This document shows, piece by piece, positions 16,613-25,754 of a stretch of DNA of 64,000 nucleotides. Source of the stretch: Bacteroidia bacterium (GTDB lineage Bacteria; Bacteroidota; Bacteroidia; Chitinophagales; Chitinophagaceae); contig JAUIBA010000004.1 in assembly GCA_030427635.1 (NCBI GenBank), positions 1 to 64,000 on the forward strand, given 5' to 3'. The notes beneath the pieces were generated by a model. The model saw only the letters and a list, made by a program, of their open reading frames with translations, was not told the DNA's origin and did no database searches. The translations under genes were made by a program, and so were the position numbers. Position 1 is the stretch's first letter. Each line of letters begins with the position of its first letter.

Positions 16613-17845
16613 TCACCAGCGCTCCATGCTGAGCCGAATAATATCCAGACATTCATCCATTTGCCCACGGTCAATAACAAGTGGCGGTGCAAACCTGATT
16701 CTGTCTCCGTGTGTAGGCTTGGCAAGAAGACCTCTGTCTTTCATATCCATACATATTTCCCAGGCAGCGTTTTTATCTGAGTGCTCTATCACTATTGCAT
16801 TAAACAACCCTTTACCCCTCACTACAGATATATGTGGATGCCCCATAGCCAGTAGCTGACTACGCAGATACTCACCCTGTATCACAGAGTTTTCTGCCAT
16901 CTTTTCATCTATCAGTACCTGTAACGCAGTAATGGCTACTTTACAAGCCAGCGGGTTACCGCCATACGTAGAGCCATGCTCGCCCGGCTTAATGGTAAGC
17001 ATTACTTCGTCATCGGCCAGTACTGCCGATACCGGCATGGCACCTCCTGACAGGGCTTTGCCCAGCAGTAAGATATCGGGATGAACCTGCTCATGATCAC
17101 AGGCCAGCATTTTACCTGTTCTGGCCAGTCCGGTCTGTATCTCATCAGCTATCAGTAATACATTTGACTCACGGCACAGAGCCGCCGCCTGAGTAAGATA
17201 GCCTTCATCAGGCACTACTACCCCGGCCTCGCCCTGTATAGGCTCCACCATAAATGCCGCTACATTACTATCCTGTAGTGCCACTTTCAGTGCCTGCACG
17301 TCATTGTAAGGTATCACTTCATAGCCTGGCGTAAATGGCCCGAAGTTTCTGCGGGAGTCATCATCCGTGCTGAAGGATACTATATTAATAGTACGGCCAT
17401 GAAAGTTATTGGCACACACTATTATTTTTGCCTTACCGGCAGGAATACCCTTTACTTCATAGCCCCACCTGCGTGCCAGCTTTAAGCCTGTCTCCACTGC
17501 CTCTGCTCCCGTATTCATGGGCAGCACTTTATCATAGCCAAAGAGCCTGGTAATATATTCCGCAAACTCTCCCAGTGCATCACTGTGAAACGCACGGGAT
17601 GTAAGCGTGAGGCGCTGTGCCTGCTCTAAAAAAGTCTGTATAATACGCGGATGGCAGTGTCCCTGATTAATAGCCGAATAGCCGGATAGAAAATCAAAAT
17701 ACCTGCGCTCATCCACATCCCATACATAAACGCCCTGCCCGCGTGATAGTACAACCGGTATAGGGTGGTAATTATGCGCACCATACTGTTCTTCCAGTGA
17801 AAGAAAGTGCTGTGTACGCTCCGATAGTGAGTTTAATACCTGCAT
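16613..17845 (-). CDS. rocD: Ornithine--oxo-acid aminotransferase
   Basis: A 410-residue PLP enzyme that converts ornithine and 2-oxoglutarate to glutamate semialdehyde and glutamate, linking arginine breakdown to proline and glutamate. Class-III aminotransferase hallmarks are visible: [16 protein letters not shown], the FHGRT segment, [14 protein letters not shown], and the PLP-lysine segment [16 protein letters not shown]. The N-terminus ([24 protein letters not shown]) is typical of ornithine aminotransferases rather than acetylornithine or GABA enzymes. The -7 element ends 4 bases before the ATG, so the mRNA is probably leaderless. Confidence 0.93.
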   Translation of the reverse strand: MQVLNSLSERTQHFLSLEEQYGAHNYHPIPVVLSRGQGVYVWDVDERRYFDFLSGYSAINQGHCHPRIIQTFLEQAQRLTLTSRAFHSDALGEFAEYITRLFGYDKVLPMNTGAEAVETGLKLARRWGYEVKGIPAGKAKIIVCANNFHGRTINIVSFSTDDDSRRNFGPFTPGYEVIPYNDVQALKVALQDSNVAAFMVEPIQGEAGVVVPDEGYLTQAAALCRESNVLLIADEIQTGLARTGKMLACDHEQVHPDILLLGKALSGGAMPVSAVLADDEVMLTIKPGEHGSTYGGNPLACKVAITALQVLIDEKMAENSVIQGEYLRSQLLAMGHPHISVVRGKGLFNAIVIEHSDKNAAWEICMDMKDRGLLAKPTHGDRIRFAPPLVIDRGQMDECLDIIRLSMERW

Positions 17846-17849
17846 AAAG

Positions 17850-17857
17850 CAAAGTTA
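17850..17857 (-). promoter_or_regulatory. -7 element of rocD, 4 bases from the start codon
   Basis: On the minus strand this reads TAACTTTG, an exact consensus match, with only CTTT between it and the ATG. Transcription would start at or beside the start codon. Confidence 0.65.
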
Positions 17858-17979
17858 CATTATTCGCCCGCAACCGCCTACCCCCTTAAAAGTGCGCAGA
17901 TGATGCCATAAGTAATGATAATAGCATATAGCTGGTCATAAAAGGTTTTTACACTAATTTGCCTTCAAAAGATAGCATC

Positions 17980-18627
17980 ATGAAAAAAGTAGGCATAATA
18001 GGTTCAGGAATTGTAGCCCGTACTCTGGGCAATGGGTTTCTGAAATATGGATATGAAGTAATGCTGGGTACGCGGGATACTGCAAAGCTTACTGAATGGA
18101 AAGAAAACGGAGGCGATAACGCACATGTTGGCTCATTTCAGGATGCAGCCCGCTTCGGAGAAATAATAGTGCTGGCAGTAACCGGTCGTATAGCAGCCGA
18201 TGTGATAGATATGGCCGGGCCACAGAACCTGCACTGGAAAACTGTTATTGATACTACAAACCCGATAGGGACTGCAGCGCCGGAGAATGGTGTGCTCAGG
18301 TACATATCCAGTATCAACGAGTCACTGATGGAGCAGTTACAAAACCGTTTCCCGGAAATACATTTTGTAAAAGCATTCAATTCGGTGGGTAGCGCCTACA
18401 TGGTAGACCCCGCTTTTGAGCAGAAGCCATCCATGTTCATCTGTGGCAATAACACCACATCAAGAAATCAGGTAAAAGATATTCTGCACACCTTTGGCTG
18501 GGAAGTGGAAGATATGGGCAAGGCTACTGCCGCCCGTGCTATTGAGCCTCTTTGTATGCTGTGGTGTATCCCCGGCCTGCAGGAAGGCCGCTGGAATCAC
18601 GCATTCCGGCTGATGAAGGCAAACTAA
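17980..18627 (+). CDS. NADP-dependent oxidoreductase, F420-reductase-like fold
   Basis: About 215 residues, starting at the ATG at 17980; the upstream in-frame TTG at 17959 overlaps the probable promoter (TAATTTG) and adds residues before the Rossmann motif. The protein opens with KKVGIIGSGIVARTLGNG, the dinucleotide fold of the F420-dependent NADP oxidoreductase family (Pfam F420_oxidored), and continues with VMLGTRD, where the Arg may select NADP. VKAFNSVGS and the C-terminal LCMLWCIPGLQEGRWNHAFRL are shared with a widespread short-chain group of unknown substrate. Single gene with a strong terminator. Confidence 0.85.
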   Translation: MKKVGIIGSGIVARTLGNGFLKYGYEVMLGTRDTAKLTEWKENGGDNAHVGSFQDAARFGEIIVLAVTGRIAADVIDMAGPQNLHWKTVIDTTNPIGTAAPENGVLRYISSINESLMEQLQNRFPEIHFVKAFNSVGSAYMVDPAFEQKPSMFICGNNTTSRNQVKDILHTFGWEVEDMGKATAARAIEPLCMLWCIPGLQEGRWNHAFRLMKAN

Positions 18628-18643
18628 ATATTGGACCTATACA

Positions 18644-18684
18644 AAACACAGAGAGCGGCGCTGATTGCGCCGCTCTCTGTGTTT
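18644..18684 (+). terminator. Terminator after the F420-type oxidoreductase gene
   Basis: A perfect 18-bp stem (18644-18661 with 18667-18684) around TGATT, with A/T at both ends. Confidence 0.85.
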
Positions 18685-18733
18685 ATACGATACCGGGAAA
18701 TGTTAAGATTATAGGCGGATAAGAAAAATTTAA

Positions 18734-18773
18734 TCAAACGATTGTTTAATTATCAAACAAGTGTTTAACTTTG
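18734..18773 (+). promoter_or_regulatory. TetR-type double operator over the efflux operon promoter
   Basis: Two imperfect palindromes of the same type, TCAAACGATTGTTTAA (18734-18749) and TCAAACAAGTGTTTAA (18753-18768), are spaced 19 bases apart. The second overlaps the -7 element TAACTTTG (18766-18773) and the first covers the -33 position. This is the expected arrangement for autorepression by the TetR protein encoded next. Confidence 0.75.
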
Positions 18774-18795
18774 CCTCCGCAATCAATGATGGGAA

Positions 18796-19422
18796 ATGGA
18801 ATTCAATGAAAAACAGTTAGCCATCATCGATACTGCTGAAAAGCTCTTTTCAATAAAAGGATTTGACGGCACTTCGGTGAGAGATATAGCAAACGAAGCA
18901 GGTATTAATGTAGCTATGATATCCTACTACTTCGGCTCAAAAGAAAAGCTCATGGAAGCGGTCTTTGAGGAAAAGACCAAAAAAATGAGGCTGAAAGTAG
19001 AAAGCATGCTGCAGGACACCACCATGACTACCCGTCAGAAAGTGAATATACTGATAGATGATTATGTGGATAAGTTCATGCTGCAACCGGAGTTTCATAA
19101 AATAATGCTCATAGAGCAGATTACTGATAAACCCGGAGGCGTATCGGACCTGATACTGACCCTGAAGAAAAGAAACCTCACCTCTGTAAGAAAACTCATA
19201 CTGGAAGGCCAGAAGCGGGGTGAATTCAGGAAGAATATTGATCCTGTGTTAATGATGGCTACAATGGTAGGTATTGTAAGCCAGATGATAATTGGCCGAC
19301 GTTTTTATAAAGAGGTAAACAACCTTGAGCATTTATCAGATACCGAACTGAATAACCACATGCGTAAAAAAATAAGCCTGTACATAAAAAAATTATTTAA
19401 AGTAATACTGACAAATGAATAG
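18796..19422 (+). CDS. TetR/AcrR-family repressor of the efflux operon
   Basis: A 208-residue regulator. Residues 5-50 form the TetR helix-turn-helix (IIDTAEKLFSIKGFDGTSVRDIANEAGINVAMISYYFGSKEKL). The C-terminal ligand domain is of the type that pairs with multidrug efflux genes. The stop codon overlaps the tolC-type start by 8 bases, so it is the first gene of a four-gene operon. The paired operators over its promoter suggest it represses itself and the pump; the inducing compound cannot be predicted. Confidence 0.9.
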   Translation: MEFNEKQLAIIDTAEKLFSIKGFDGTSVRDIANEAGINVAMISYYFGSKEKLMEAVFEEKTKKMRLKVESMLQDTTMTTRQKVNILIDDYVDKFMLQPEFHKIMLIEQITDKPGGVSDLILTLKKRNLTSVRKLILEGQKRGEFRKNIDPVLMMATMVGIVSQMIIGRRFYKEVNNLEHLSDTELNNHMRKKISLYIKKLFKVILTNE

Positions 19423-20764
19423 TAACCGCACACTCCAACACATTGCCCTTGTAGCGGTATTTACCGCAGCGGGCCTGTCAACATCCCATGCTCAGGAAAA
19501 GCACAAACTCTCATTGAGCGAAGCCATAGAGCTGAGTATTAAAAACAGTGGAAAACTCCACATTGCAAACGCTAAAATTGATGAGGCACATGCCAACCTT
19601 CATGAGGCTACCGACCGTCGCCTGCCAGACCTGAAGGCTTCCGGTGCTTACATGCGTGTCAACTCACCAAACATTGACCTGAAAACGAGTGCTGCAGGCA
19701 GCCAGAGCAACGGCGAAACCGAAGGACAAAGCGGTGGAGGTACTCCCAATGTAAATCAGGTAGCATATGGCATGGTCAATGGCTCCCTGCCCCTGTTCTC
19801 AGGACTTAGGATAAAATACGGAGCAGAGTCTGCCCGGTATCTGGAGCAGGCAGCCCGCTATGATGCAGAAAAAGACCGCGAAGATGTGATACTGAATACA
19901 GTAGAAGCCTACTGTAACCTCTACAAAGCCCAGCGCTCTGTAGAGCTGGTAAAAGAAAATCTGAGCCGTGAAGAGGGCCGTGTAAAAGACTTTACCAACC
20001 TGGAAAAAAACGGCCTCATGGCTCGTAACGACCTGCTCAAGGCGCAGCTGGCGCAGTCCAATGTAGAGCTGTCACTGGCCGAGGCTGAGAGCAATCTGAA
20101 AATTACAAACATTAACATGGCTCTGATGCTGGGCATGTCAGAAAATGCCGACTTCACACCAGATACCGCAGGAATGTCCATCACACCCGATGCCGGTAGT
20201 GTAACACAATGGGAGCAGATAGCACTGGAACAGCGTAAGGACAGAGCCGCTACCGGCGCACGCATCATGGCCGCAGAAGCAGGTATAAAAGCTACAAAAG
20301 GAGAATACTATCCGGGCCTTGCACTTACAGGGGGCTATATAGCGCTGAATATACCAGACTTCCTCACTGTTACCAATGCTTTCAATGCAGGTATAGGGCT
20401 GCAGTATAACCTTGCTTCCCTATGGAAAACGCGGGCCAGAGTAGCAGCCGCAAAAGCAAGACTGCATCAGGTACAGGCTATGGAGGGCATGATATCAGAC
20501 CAGGTACGTATGGAGATTCATCACGCCTACCAGGGATATGTGCTGAGCCTTAGAAAAATACAGGTATTAAAGAAATCGGTAGAGCAGGCAAATGAAAATT
20601 ACCGCATTACTAAAAACAAATATGATAATGCCCTGGTAACTACTACAGAACTGCTGGATGCCGACGTAGCGCAACTTCAGGCTACACTTAACTATACTTT
20701 CTCTAAAGCAGATGCTATGGTAGCTTATAAAAAGCTACAGAAAACCGCAGGTGTACTCAATTAA
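19415..20764 (+). CDS. TolC-family outer membrane efflux protein
   Basis: A 449-residue outer membrane channel subunit for the pump encoded downstream. The signal peptide ends at SHAQ (about 26). The OEP domain duplicates long coiled-coil segments (about 150-240 and 345-440) and includes LSLSEAIELSIKNSGKLHIANAKI near the start and NENYRITKNKYDNALVTTTELLDADVAQLQATLNY near the end. A Gly/Ser/Asn-rich insert (about 90-112) sits in an extracellular loop position. It overlaps the TetR gene by 8 bases and is followed 58 bases later by the adaptor gene. Confidence 0.92.
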   Translation: MNSNRTLQHIALVAVFTAAGLSTSHAQEKHKLSLSEAIELSIKNSGKLHIANAKIDEAHANLHEATDRRLPDLKASGAYMRVNSPNIDLKTSAAGSQSNGETEGQSGGGTPNVNQVAYGMVNGSLPLFSGLRIKYGAESARYLEQAARYDAEKDREDVILNTVEAYCNLYKAQRSVELVKENLSREEGRVKDFTNLEKNGLMARNDLLKAQLAQSNVELSLAEAESNLKITNINMALMLGMSENADFTPDTAGMSITPDAGSVTQWEQIALEQRKDRAATGARIMAAEAGIKATKGEYYPGLALTGGYIALNIPDFLTVTNAFNAGIGLQYNLASLWKTRARVAAAKARLHQVQAMEGMISDQVRMEIHHAYQGYVLSLRKIQVLKKSVEQANENYRITKNKYDNALVTTTELLDADVAQLQATLNYTFSKADAMVAYKKLQKTAGVLN

Positions 20765-20822
20765 CAACAAACAATAAAAAGCAAATCAACAACTTCCATT
20801 CCCTAATAATACAATAAGTGTC

Positions 20823-21923
20823 ATGAGCAACAAAAATCATTCAGAGAACGAAGCGCCTAAAAGCAATAACAAGAGGTTCATAATAATCCTGGCCGTTCTG
20901 ATACTGGGCGGTGGTACATTCGGTGTATCTAAATACATACACGCACAGCATCATGAAGAGACAGAAGATGCACAGATAGATGCGCACATCAGCCCGGTAA
21001 TCCCCCGTATATCAGGCTATGTTACAGAAATACGCGTTAAGGACAACCAGATAGTGAAGAAAGGTGATACACTGATAGTACTGGACAACAGAAGCGAGCT
21101 CATACATGTAGCACAGTCTGAAGCTGCACTTGCTGCCGCTGAAAATGGTCTTGCAGTTGCCAATGCCAGCACATCGGCCTCACGAGCCAATGTCACTGCC
21201 TATGAAGCAAACGTTACAACAGCCAATGCACAGATAGAAGCGGCAAAAATTACGCTGAAGCGTGCCTCTCAGGATTTTGAGCGGTATGCCAATCTTATCA
21301 AAGACCACTCAATAACACAGCAGCAGTACGAGCAGGCCGAGGCTGCAAAACAAAGTGCTGAGCGTCAGCTTCAGGTACTTATGGACCAGAAAAATGCGGT
21401 AATGCGCCAAGCAGGCGCCGCATCATCTCAGAGCCATGCTACCGCACAGCAGATAAGCGTGGCCAATGCTACCATTGAGCAGCGCGAAGCCGATCTGGAA
21501 AATGCAAAGCTGAACCTGTCCTATACAGTAATAACAGCGCCACAGGATGGCCGCGTATCAAAAATCAATGCTCAGCTGGGGCAGATGGTACAGGCTGGTC
21601 AGTCGCTGTTCAGCATCGTACTTGACGATCAGCCGTGGGTAGTGGCTAACTTTAAAGAGACGCAGATAGGCCGTATGCATGAGGGTCAGAAAGTAGTAGT
21701 GCATGTAGATGCATTCCCTGACCATGAGTTTTACGGTAAAGTATCTTCTTTCTCCCCTGCCACCGGCTCACGGTTTGCACTGCTGCCACCTGACAATGCT
21801 TCCGGCAACTTCGTAAAAGTAGTACAGCGCCTGCCCGTAAAAGTAGAGCTTACTACCGACGATAAGCTTATTACAGAGTTACGCCCGGGTATGAACGTAG
21901 ATGTGGATGTACACATTAACTAA
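20823..21923 (+). CDS. emrA: HlyD/EmrA-type membrane-fusion protein
   Basis: A 366-residue periplasmic adaptor joining the inner-membrane MFS pump to the TolC-like channel. One N-terminal membrane helix (about 19-38) follows a polar start. Lipoyl half motifs flank a long coiled coil: ISGYVTEIRVKDNQIVKKGDTL before and VITAPQDGRVSKINAQLGQMVQAGQ after. The C-terminus LRPGMNVDVDVHIN is typical of EmrA. The order TetR-TolC-EmrA-EmrB on one strand supports a tripartite export pump. A structured 146-base gap separates it from emrB. Confidence 0.92.
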   Translation: MSNKNHSENEAPKSNNKRFIIILAVLILGGGTFGVSKYIHAQHHEETEDAQIDAHISPVIPRISGYVTEIRVKDNQIVKKGDTLIVLDNRSELIHVAQSEAALAAAENGLAVANASTSASRANVTAYEANVTTANAQIEAAKITLKRASQDFERYANLIKDHSITQQQYEQAEAAKQSAERQLQVLMDQKNAVMRQAGAASSQSHATAQQISVANATIEQREADLENAKLNLSYTVITAPQDGRVSKINAQLGQMVQAGQSLFSIVLDDQPWVVANFKETQIGRMHEGQKVVVHVDAFPDHEFYGKVSSFSPATGSRFALLPPDNASGNFVKVVQRLPVKVELTTDDKLITELRPGMNVDVDVHIN

Positions 21924-21949
21924 TACAATTGCTATCAACAACAATTTTA

Positions 21950-22044
21950 TTACGCAAAAGACAGAGTCCGGGCCTGTGATACACAACAGACATAATACAG
22001 GCTACTTAAGACAGGAAAGGCCATGGGCTCTGCCTTTTGCGTAA
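21950..22044 (+). repeat. Long structured hairpin between emrA and emrB
   Basis: TTACGCAAAAG-A-CAGAG (21950-21966) pairs with CTCTG-C-CTTTTGCGTAA (22028-22044) over 16 of 17 positions, and pairing continues inward through GGCC-type bases. Inside, GCCTGT (21972-21977) pairs with ACAGGC (21997-22002). It ends 25 bases before the emrB start. It is either a structured intercistronic RNA or a small palindromic mobile element. Confidence 0.6.
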
Positions 22045-22069
22045 AACCACCCACCAATAAGAATAATAC

Positions 22070-23644
22070 ATGAACGAATCATTGGTAGAGTACGGCTCAC
22101 GAAGGGTGATTATCACCATTACCGCCATCTTCTGCGCACTGCTGGAGATAGTGGATACCACCATCGTAAACGTAGCGCTCAATGAAATGAAGGGAAACCT
22201 GGGCGCTACCCTGAATGAAATAGCATGGGTCATAACTGCATATGCCATCGGTAATGTAATTATTGTACCTATGACCAGCTGGCTTGCGGCTCAGTTTGGC
22301 AGGCGCAACTACTTTGCAGCCTCAATCATCATATTTACAGTATGCTCATTCCTGTGTGGTAATGCCACCAATATATGGGAACTGGTACTTTTCCGCTTCC
22401 TGCAGGGACTCGGCGGCGGTGCACTCCTTGTTACCTCACAAACAATTATTACAGAAAGCTACCCTCCCGAAAAACGTAGCATGGCACAGGCCATATACGG
22501 TATGGGGGTGATTATTGGCCCCACACTCGGCCCCCCACTGGGTGGCTTTATAGTGGATAACTATTCATGGCCCTATATCTTCTACATCAATATCCCCATC
22601 GGTATCGTCGCTACATTGCTTACACTACAGTATGTACGCAGCCCCAAATATGCCGAGAAGAAATCACGTAAGGAGATTGACTGGGCTGGTATCGGCCTCC
22701 TGGCTTTGGCTGTTGGCTCACTACAGTACGTGCTGGAGCGCGGGCAGGAAGAAGACTGGTTCTCCAGTACCAGTATCACCGTATTATCAGTAGTAACTGT
22801 ATTTTCATTCTTCTTCTTTATATGGCGTGAGCTTACCGCTAAAAATCCAATAGTGGAGCTGCGGGTACTTCGCAATGGTAACCTGCGTGTGGGTACTATC
22901 CTTTCTTTCATCCTTGGGTTTGGTCTGTACGGCTCTACATTTATTATACCGCTCTATACGCAGAGCACGCTGGGCTGGACCGCCCAGCAGTCTGGTGCGC
23001 TTATGGTACCCGCCGCCCTCACCACCGCATTCATGATGCCTGTCATAGGTAATATGCTGCAGAAAGGTGTCAAACAGCAGTATCTGGTGGCATTGGGTAT
23101 GCTTGTATTCTTTATTTACAGCTTCTGGGGCTATAAAATACTCACCCCCGATACTGGCGAGGAAGCATTCTTCTGGATGCTCATATTCCGGGGTATTGGT
23201 ATGGGTATGCTGTTTATTCCTATCACAGCCATGTCCTTATCTACGCTCAAAGGGCAGCAGATAGGTCAGGGAGCATCATTTACTGGTATGATGCGTCAGC
23301 TGGGTGGTTCATTCGGCATTGCCCTCATCACTACATTTATGGCACATCAGAATAATGTGCACCGCAATGACCTTGTGGCACACATGAGGGCAGATGACCC
23401 TGCGGTACAGCAGCGGGTACAGGCTACTACAAGGATGTTTGTATCAAAAGGTATGAGTGCTGATGTAGCGCTGGGTAGTGCCTACAAGTCTATGGAGTAT
23501 AATGTAATGAAGCAGGCTGCGGTATTGTCCTACATGGATGTATTCCTGTTCATAGGACTCATGTTCCTGTTCTGCATACCATTTGTACTGCTGGTGAAGG
23601 CCAAACAGAATCCCGGCATGGATATGTCCGAAGCGATGCACTAG
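22070..23644 (+). CDS. emrB: DHA2-family MFS multidrug transporter (EmrB-like)
   Basis: A 524-residue proton-driven inner membrane exporter with about 14 membrane helices, the DHA2 number. Visible signatures are DTTIVNVALNEMKGNLGATLNEIAWVITAY in helix 1 (motif D1 of 14-TMS MFS pumps), LAAQFGRRNYF (loop 2-3 motif A) and GMGVIIGPTLGPPLGGFI (antiporter motif C). It closes the TetR-TolC-EmrA-EmrB operon and is followed directly by a terminator. Substrates are unknown; hydrophobic drugs or detergents are usual for the family. Confidence 0.92.
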   Translation: MNESLVEYGSRRVIITITAIFCALLEIVDTTIVNVALNEMKGNLGATLNEIAWVITAYAIGNVIIVPMTSWLAAQFGRRNYFAASIIIFTVCSFLCGNATNIWELVLFRFLQGLGGGALLVTSQTIITESYPPEKRSMAQAIYGMGVIIGPTLGPPLGGFIVDNYSWPYIFYINIPIGIVATLLTLQYVRSPKYAEKKSRKEIDWAGIGLLALAVGSLQYVLERGQEEDWFSSTSITVLSVVTVFSFFFFIWRELTAKNPIVELRVLRNGNLRVGTILSFILGFGLYGSTFIIPLYTQSTLGWTAQQSGALMVPAALTTAFMMPVIGNMLQKGVKQQYLVALGMLVFFIYSFWGYKILTPDTGEEAFFWMLIFRGIGMGMLFIPITAMSLSTLKGQQIGQGASFTGMMRQLGGSFGIALITTFMAHQNNVHRNDLVAHMRADDPAVQQRVQATTRMFVSKGMSADVALGSAYKSMEYNVMKQAAVLSYMDVFLFIGLMFLFCIPFVLLVKAKQNPGMDMSEAMH

Positions 23645-23674
23645 CACCTTCCGGCTACAGTTATAAAGTTTTCC

Positions 23675-23711
23675 TAACAGCTTCTGCCCTCATGCAGAAG
23701 CTGTTATTTTT
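23675..23711 (+). terminator. Terminator after emrB, touching the next start codon
   Basis: TAACAGCTTCTGC (23675-23687) pairs perfectly with GCAGAAGCTGTTA (23694-23706), followed by TTTTT. The T-run is part of the apparent -7 element of the next gene. Confidence 0.8.
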
Positions 23712-23712
23712 A
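23705..23712 (+). promoter_or_regulatory. -7-like element of the DUF695 gene, 4 bases from its ATG
   Basis: TATTTTTA differs from TAnnTTTG only in the last base and overlaps the T-run of the emrB terminator. ATG follows after ACAGC minus one base (4 bases), the same spacing as at rocD, paiA and fur. Confidence 0.4.
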
Positions 23713-23716
23713 CAGC

Positions 23717-24535
23717 ATGTCTTTAAAACGCAGTATTTCTGTCCTGCCGCTTATACTGTGCGGCTCATCCATGCTACACGCACAGGACGAGCACTGGGAC
23801 ACCTATATGGCAAGCTATGGCGGCAAGCCCGGCTCGGTGCTGGTAGATATGGGCGCAGTAACTACCGCACCTGATAAGGCGCTCCCCTACCTGCTCATTA
23901 CAGGTCCTGCGGCACTGGACTGTAATGCAGAAAAAGGCATACCGCCTCCCGGTGCCATTGATGATATGGAGCAGGTACTGGATGTAACCAGTGCTATGCT
24001 GAGTGGTGTAACGGCTAAAAAACTGGTAGGCACGTTCACCCACAATTGTGAGCGGCTCAACTATTATTATGTAAAGGATACAGCCGCCATCCGTTTTGCA
24101 CTGGCACGCATGTACCGCGACCACTTTAAAGACTACCGGTATGTACTACGCATAAAACCCGATGCAGAATGGCTTACGTACCGTACATTTCTCTACCCCG
24201 ACAGTGCTGCAAAAGCATGGATGGCGGCAGATAAAACAATTACAGGACTACTGCAGTCGGGAGATGATCTATCTGCCCCGCGGGCCATCAGATATACACT
24301 ATGCTTCCACACAGAAAATGAACGCAGCATATTTGCCGATTCCTGCATTAAACAAGGTTTCACCATTGCCGGACAACAGAATACTTCAGCATTGAAAACG
24401 ATGTATGAGATAACGGTATCAAAAGTTGCAGCGGTAAAAATGGATAGTATTCTTGCCGATGAAGCCCGCCTTTCACTTATTGCTGCCGGCAATCATGGTT
24501 ATTATATAAAATGGGAAGCCCCCCTACCTCACTGA
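23717..24535 (+). CDS. Secreted DUF695/RraB-type protein
   Basis: A 272-residue protein with a signal peptide ending at LHAQ (about 22). The first half matches DUF695 (DEHWDTYMASYGGKPGSVLVDMG; then GTFTHNCERLNYYYVKDT); the second half (about 170-265) resembles the RraB-like fold often fused to it (RYTLCFHTENERSIFADSCIKQGFTIAG). Secretion argues against a role in RNase E control, and no function is known. It begins just behind the emrB terminator, probably on a leaderless message, and converges with lptG 9 bases away. Confidence 0.75.
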   Translation: MSLKRSISVLPLILCGSSMLHAQDEHWDTYMASYGGKPGSVLVDMGAVTTAPDKALPYLLITGPAALDCNAEKGIPPPGAIDDMEQVLDVTSAMLSGVTAKKLVGTFTHNCERLNYYYVKDTAAIRFALARMYRDHFKDYRYVLRIKPDAEWLTYRTFLYPDSAAKAWMAADKTITGLLQSGDDLSAPRAIRYTLCFHTENERSIFADSCIKQGFTIAGQQNTSALKTMYEITVSKVAAVKMDSILADEARLSLIAAGNHGYYIKWEAPLPH

Positions 24536-24544
24536 TTGCTTACT

Positions 24545-25621
24545 CTATCGCGACTGCCTCAGGTATAGCACCAGAGCTACTACGGCAAATATCATATTGG
24601 GTATCCATACTGCTATCAGTGGGTCCAGGGTAGACTTGGTGGCAAAAGTATTGGTAAGCTGCTGAAACATTATGTATATGGCACTTAGTGCAATACCCAA
24701 TGCCAGATGGAAGCCGCTTCCGCCACGTATTTTACGGGAGGCAATACAGGCGCCTATTATAGTAAGTATAAAGCCGGCAAAAGGCTGTGATGTTCTTCGC
24801 TCCCGTTCTATATAATAGGTGTTCAGGTTTTCCTGCCCGCGTAGCTTTTCAGTGGCTATATACTTATCCAGCTGAGGGGTAGTTAATGCTTCTTTTATGG
24901 CATCGCCCTTATTCAGGTCAAAGGGTGTGAAAGGATATTCCACTATCATTTCCGGCACCTTATCCAGCTTTTCATACAGGGAGTCATTGGTACGAATGAC
25001 AACAGAATGCAGGTGCCATACTTTCTTTACAGTATCATAGGTCACATAGTCGGCCATGAGTTTCTCCTTCAGCAGTGTTCCCTCTATCTTCTCCACACAG
25101 AAGCGGTTACCCATGAAATTGTTGTAGTTAAAGTTCTGAAGATATACATAAGTCCCCTTTGCTATACCCAGATGCAGGTTGTCTGATGCATATCTGAAGT
25201 TTGCATCATTTATATAAGTGTTTTCAAAGTCTATCCGCTGCTTATTCGCCACGGGTATTATCCAGTGATTGGATACCAGCGACACCAGACACAGAAACCC
25301 GCCACCTATCATATAGGGTCTAAGAAAACGCCCGAAAGAAACTCCCGATGAAAGGATGGCTATAATTTCAGATTTATAGGCCATCTTGGAAGTGAAGAAG
25401 ATGGTAGCAATAAATATGAAAAGCGGAAATAGCAGAGCCGTAATATGCGGTACAAAATTCTTGTAATAGTTCACCACTACAGACAATGGTGCCTTCTTGG
25501 ACACTATATTATCCACTTTTTCAGAGTAGTCAATGACACAGGATATTATCGCCAGTATCATAATGGCGAAAAAAAACGTGGTCAGAAACTTCTTTACTAT
25601 ATACCAATCAAGCTTTTTCAT
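24545..25621 (-). CDS. lptG: LptF/LptG-family permease for lipopolysaccharide export
   Basis: A 358-residue inner membrane subunit of the Lpt machine that extracts LPS and feeds it to the periplasmic bridge. Three N-terminal membrane helices (about 10-32, 55-78, 100-120), a periplasmic beta-jellyroll domain (about 130-260) and three C-terminal helices (about 278-355) give the YjgP/YjgQ layout. DWYIVKKFLTTFFFA at the start is typical. LptF and LptG are hard to tell apart; the single gene here could be either. Confidence 0.85.
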   Translation of the reverse strand: MKKLDWYIVKKFLTTFFFAIMILAIISCVIDYSEKVDNIVSKKAPLSVVVNYYKNFVPHITALLFPLFIFIATIFFTSKMAYKSEIIAILSSGVSFGRFLRPYMIGGGFLCLVSLVSNHWIIPVANKQRIDFENTYINDANFRYASDNLHLGIAKGTYVYLQNFNYNNFMGNRFCVEKIEGTLLKEKLMADYVTYDTVKKVWHLHSVVIRTNDSLYEKLDKVPEMIVEYPFTPFDLNKGDAIKEALTTPQLDKYIATEKLRGQENLNTYYIERERRTSQPFAGFILTIIGACIASRKIRGGSGFHLALGIALSAIYIMFQQLTNTFATKSTLDPLIAVWIPNMIFAVVALVLYLRQSR

Positions 25622-25741
25622 GCTACGGACAAGCCCTGATGGCCAATCCGGCCGGGTGCAAATTTGCTTCTTTTTTAGCTAATCAACGACTTGCATCTTG
25701 TTAATATATCTTCCGGATATCATGAATTCATCCGGAACTGG

Positions 25742-25749
25742 TATTTTCG
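25742..25749 (+). promoter_or_regulatory. -7-like element of lysA, 5 bases from the start codon
   Basis: TATTTTCG (one change from TAnnTTTG) ends 5 bases before the ATG at 25755, which argues for that start rather than the in-frame ATG at 25722 or TTG at 25698. Confidence 0.5.
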
Positions 25750-25754
25750 CGCCC

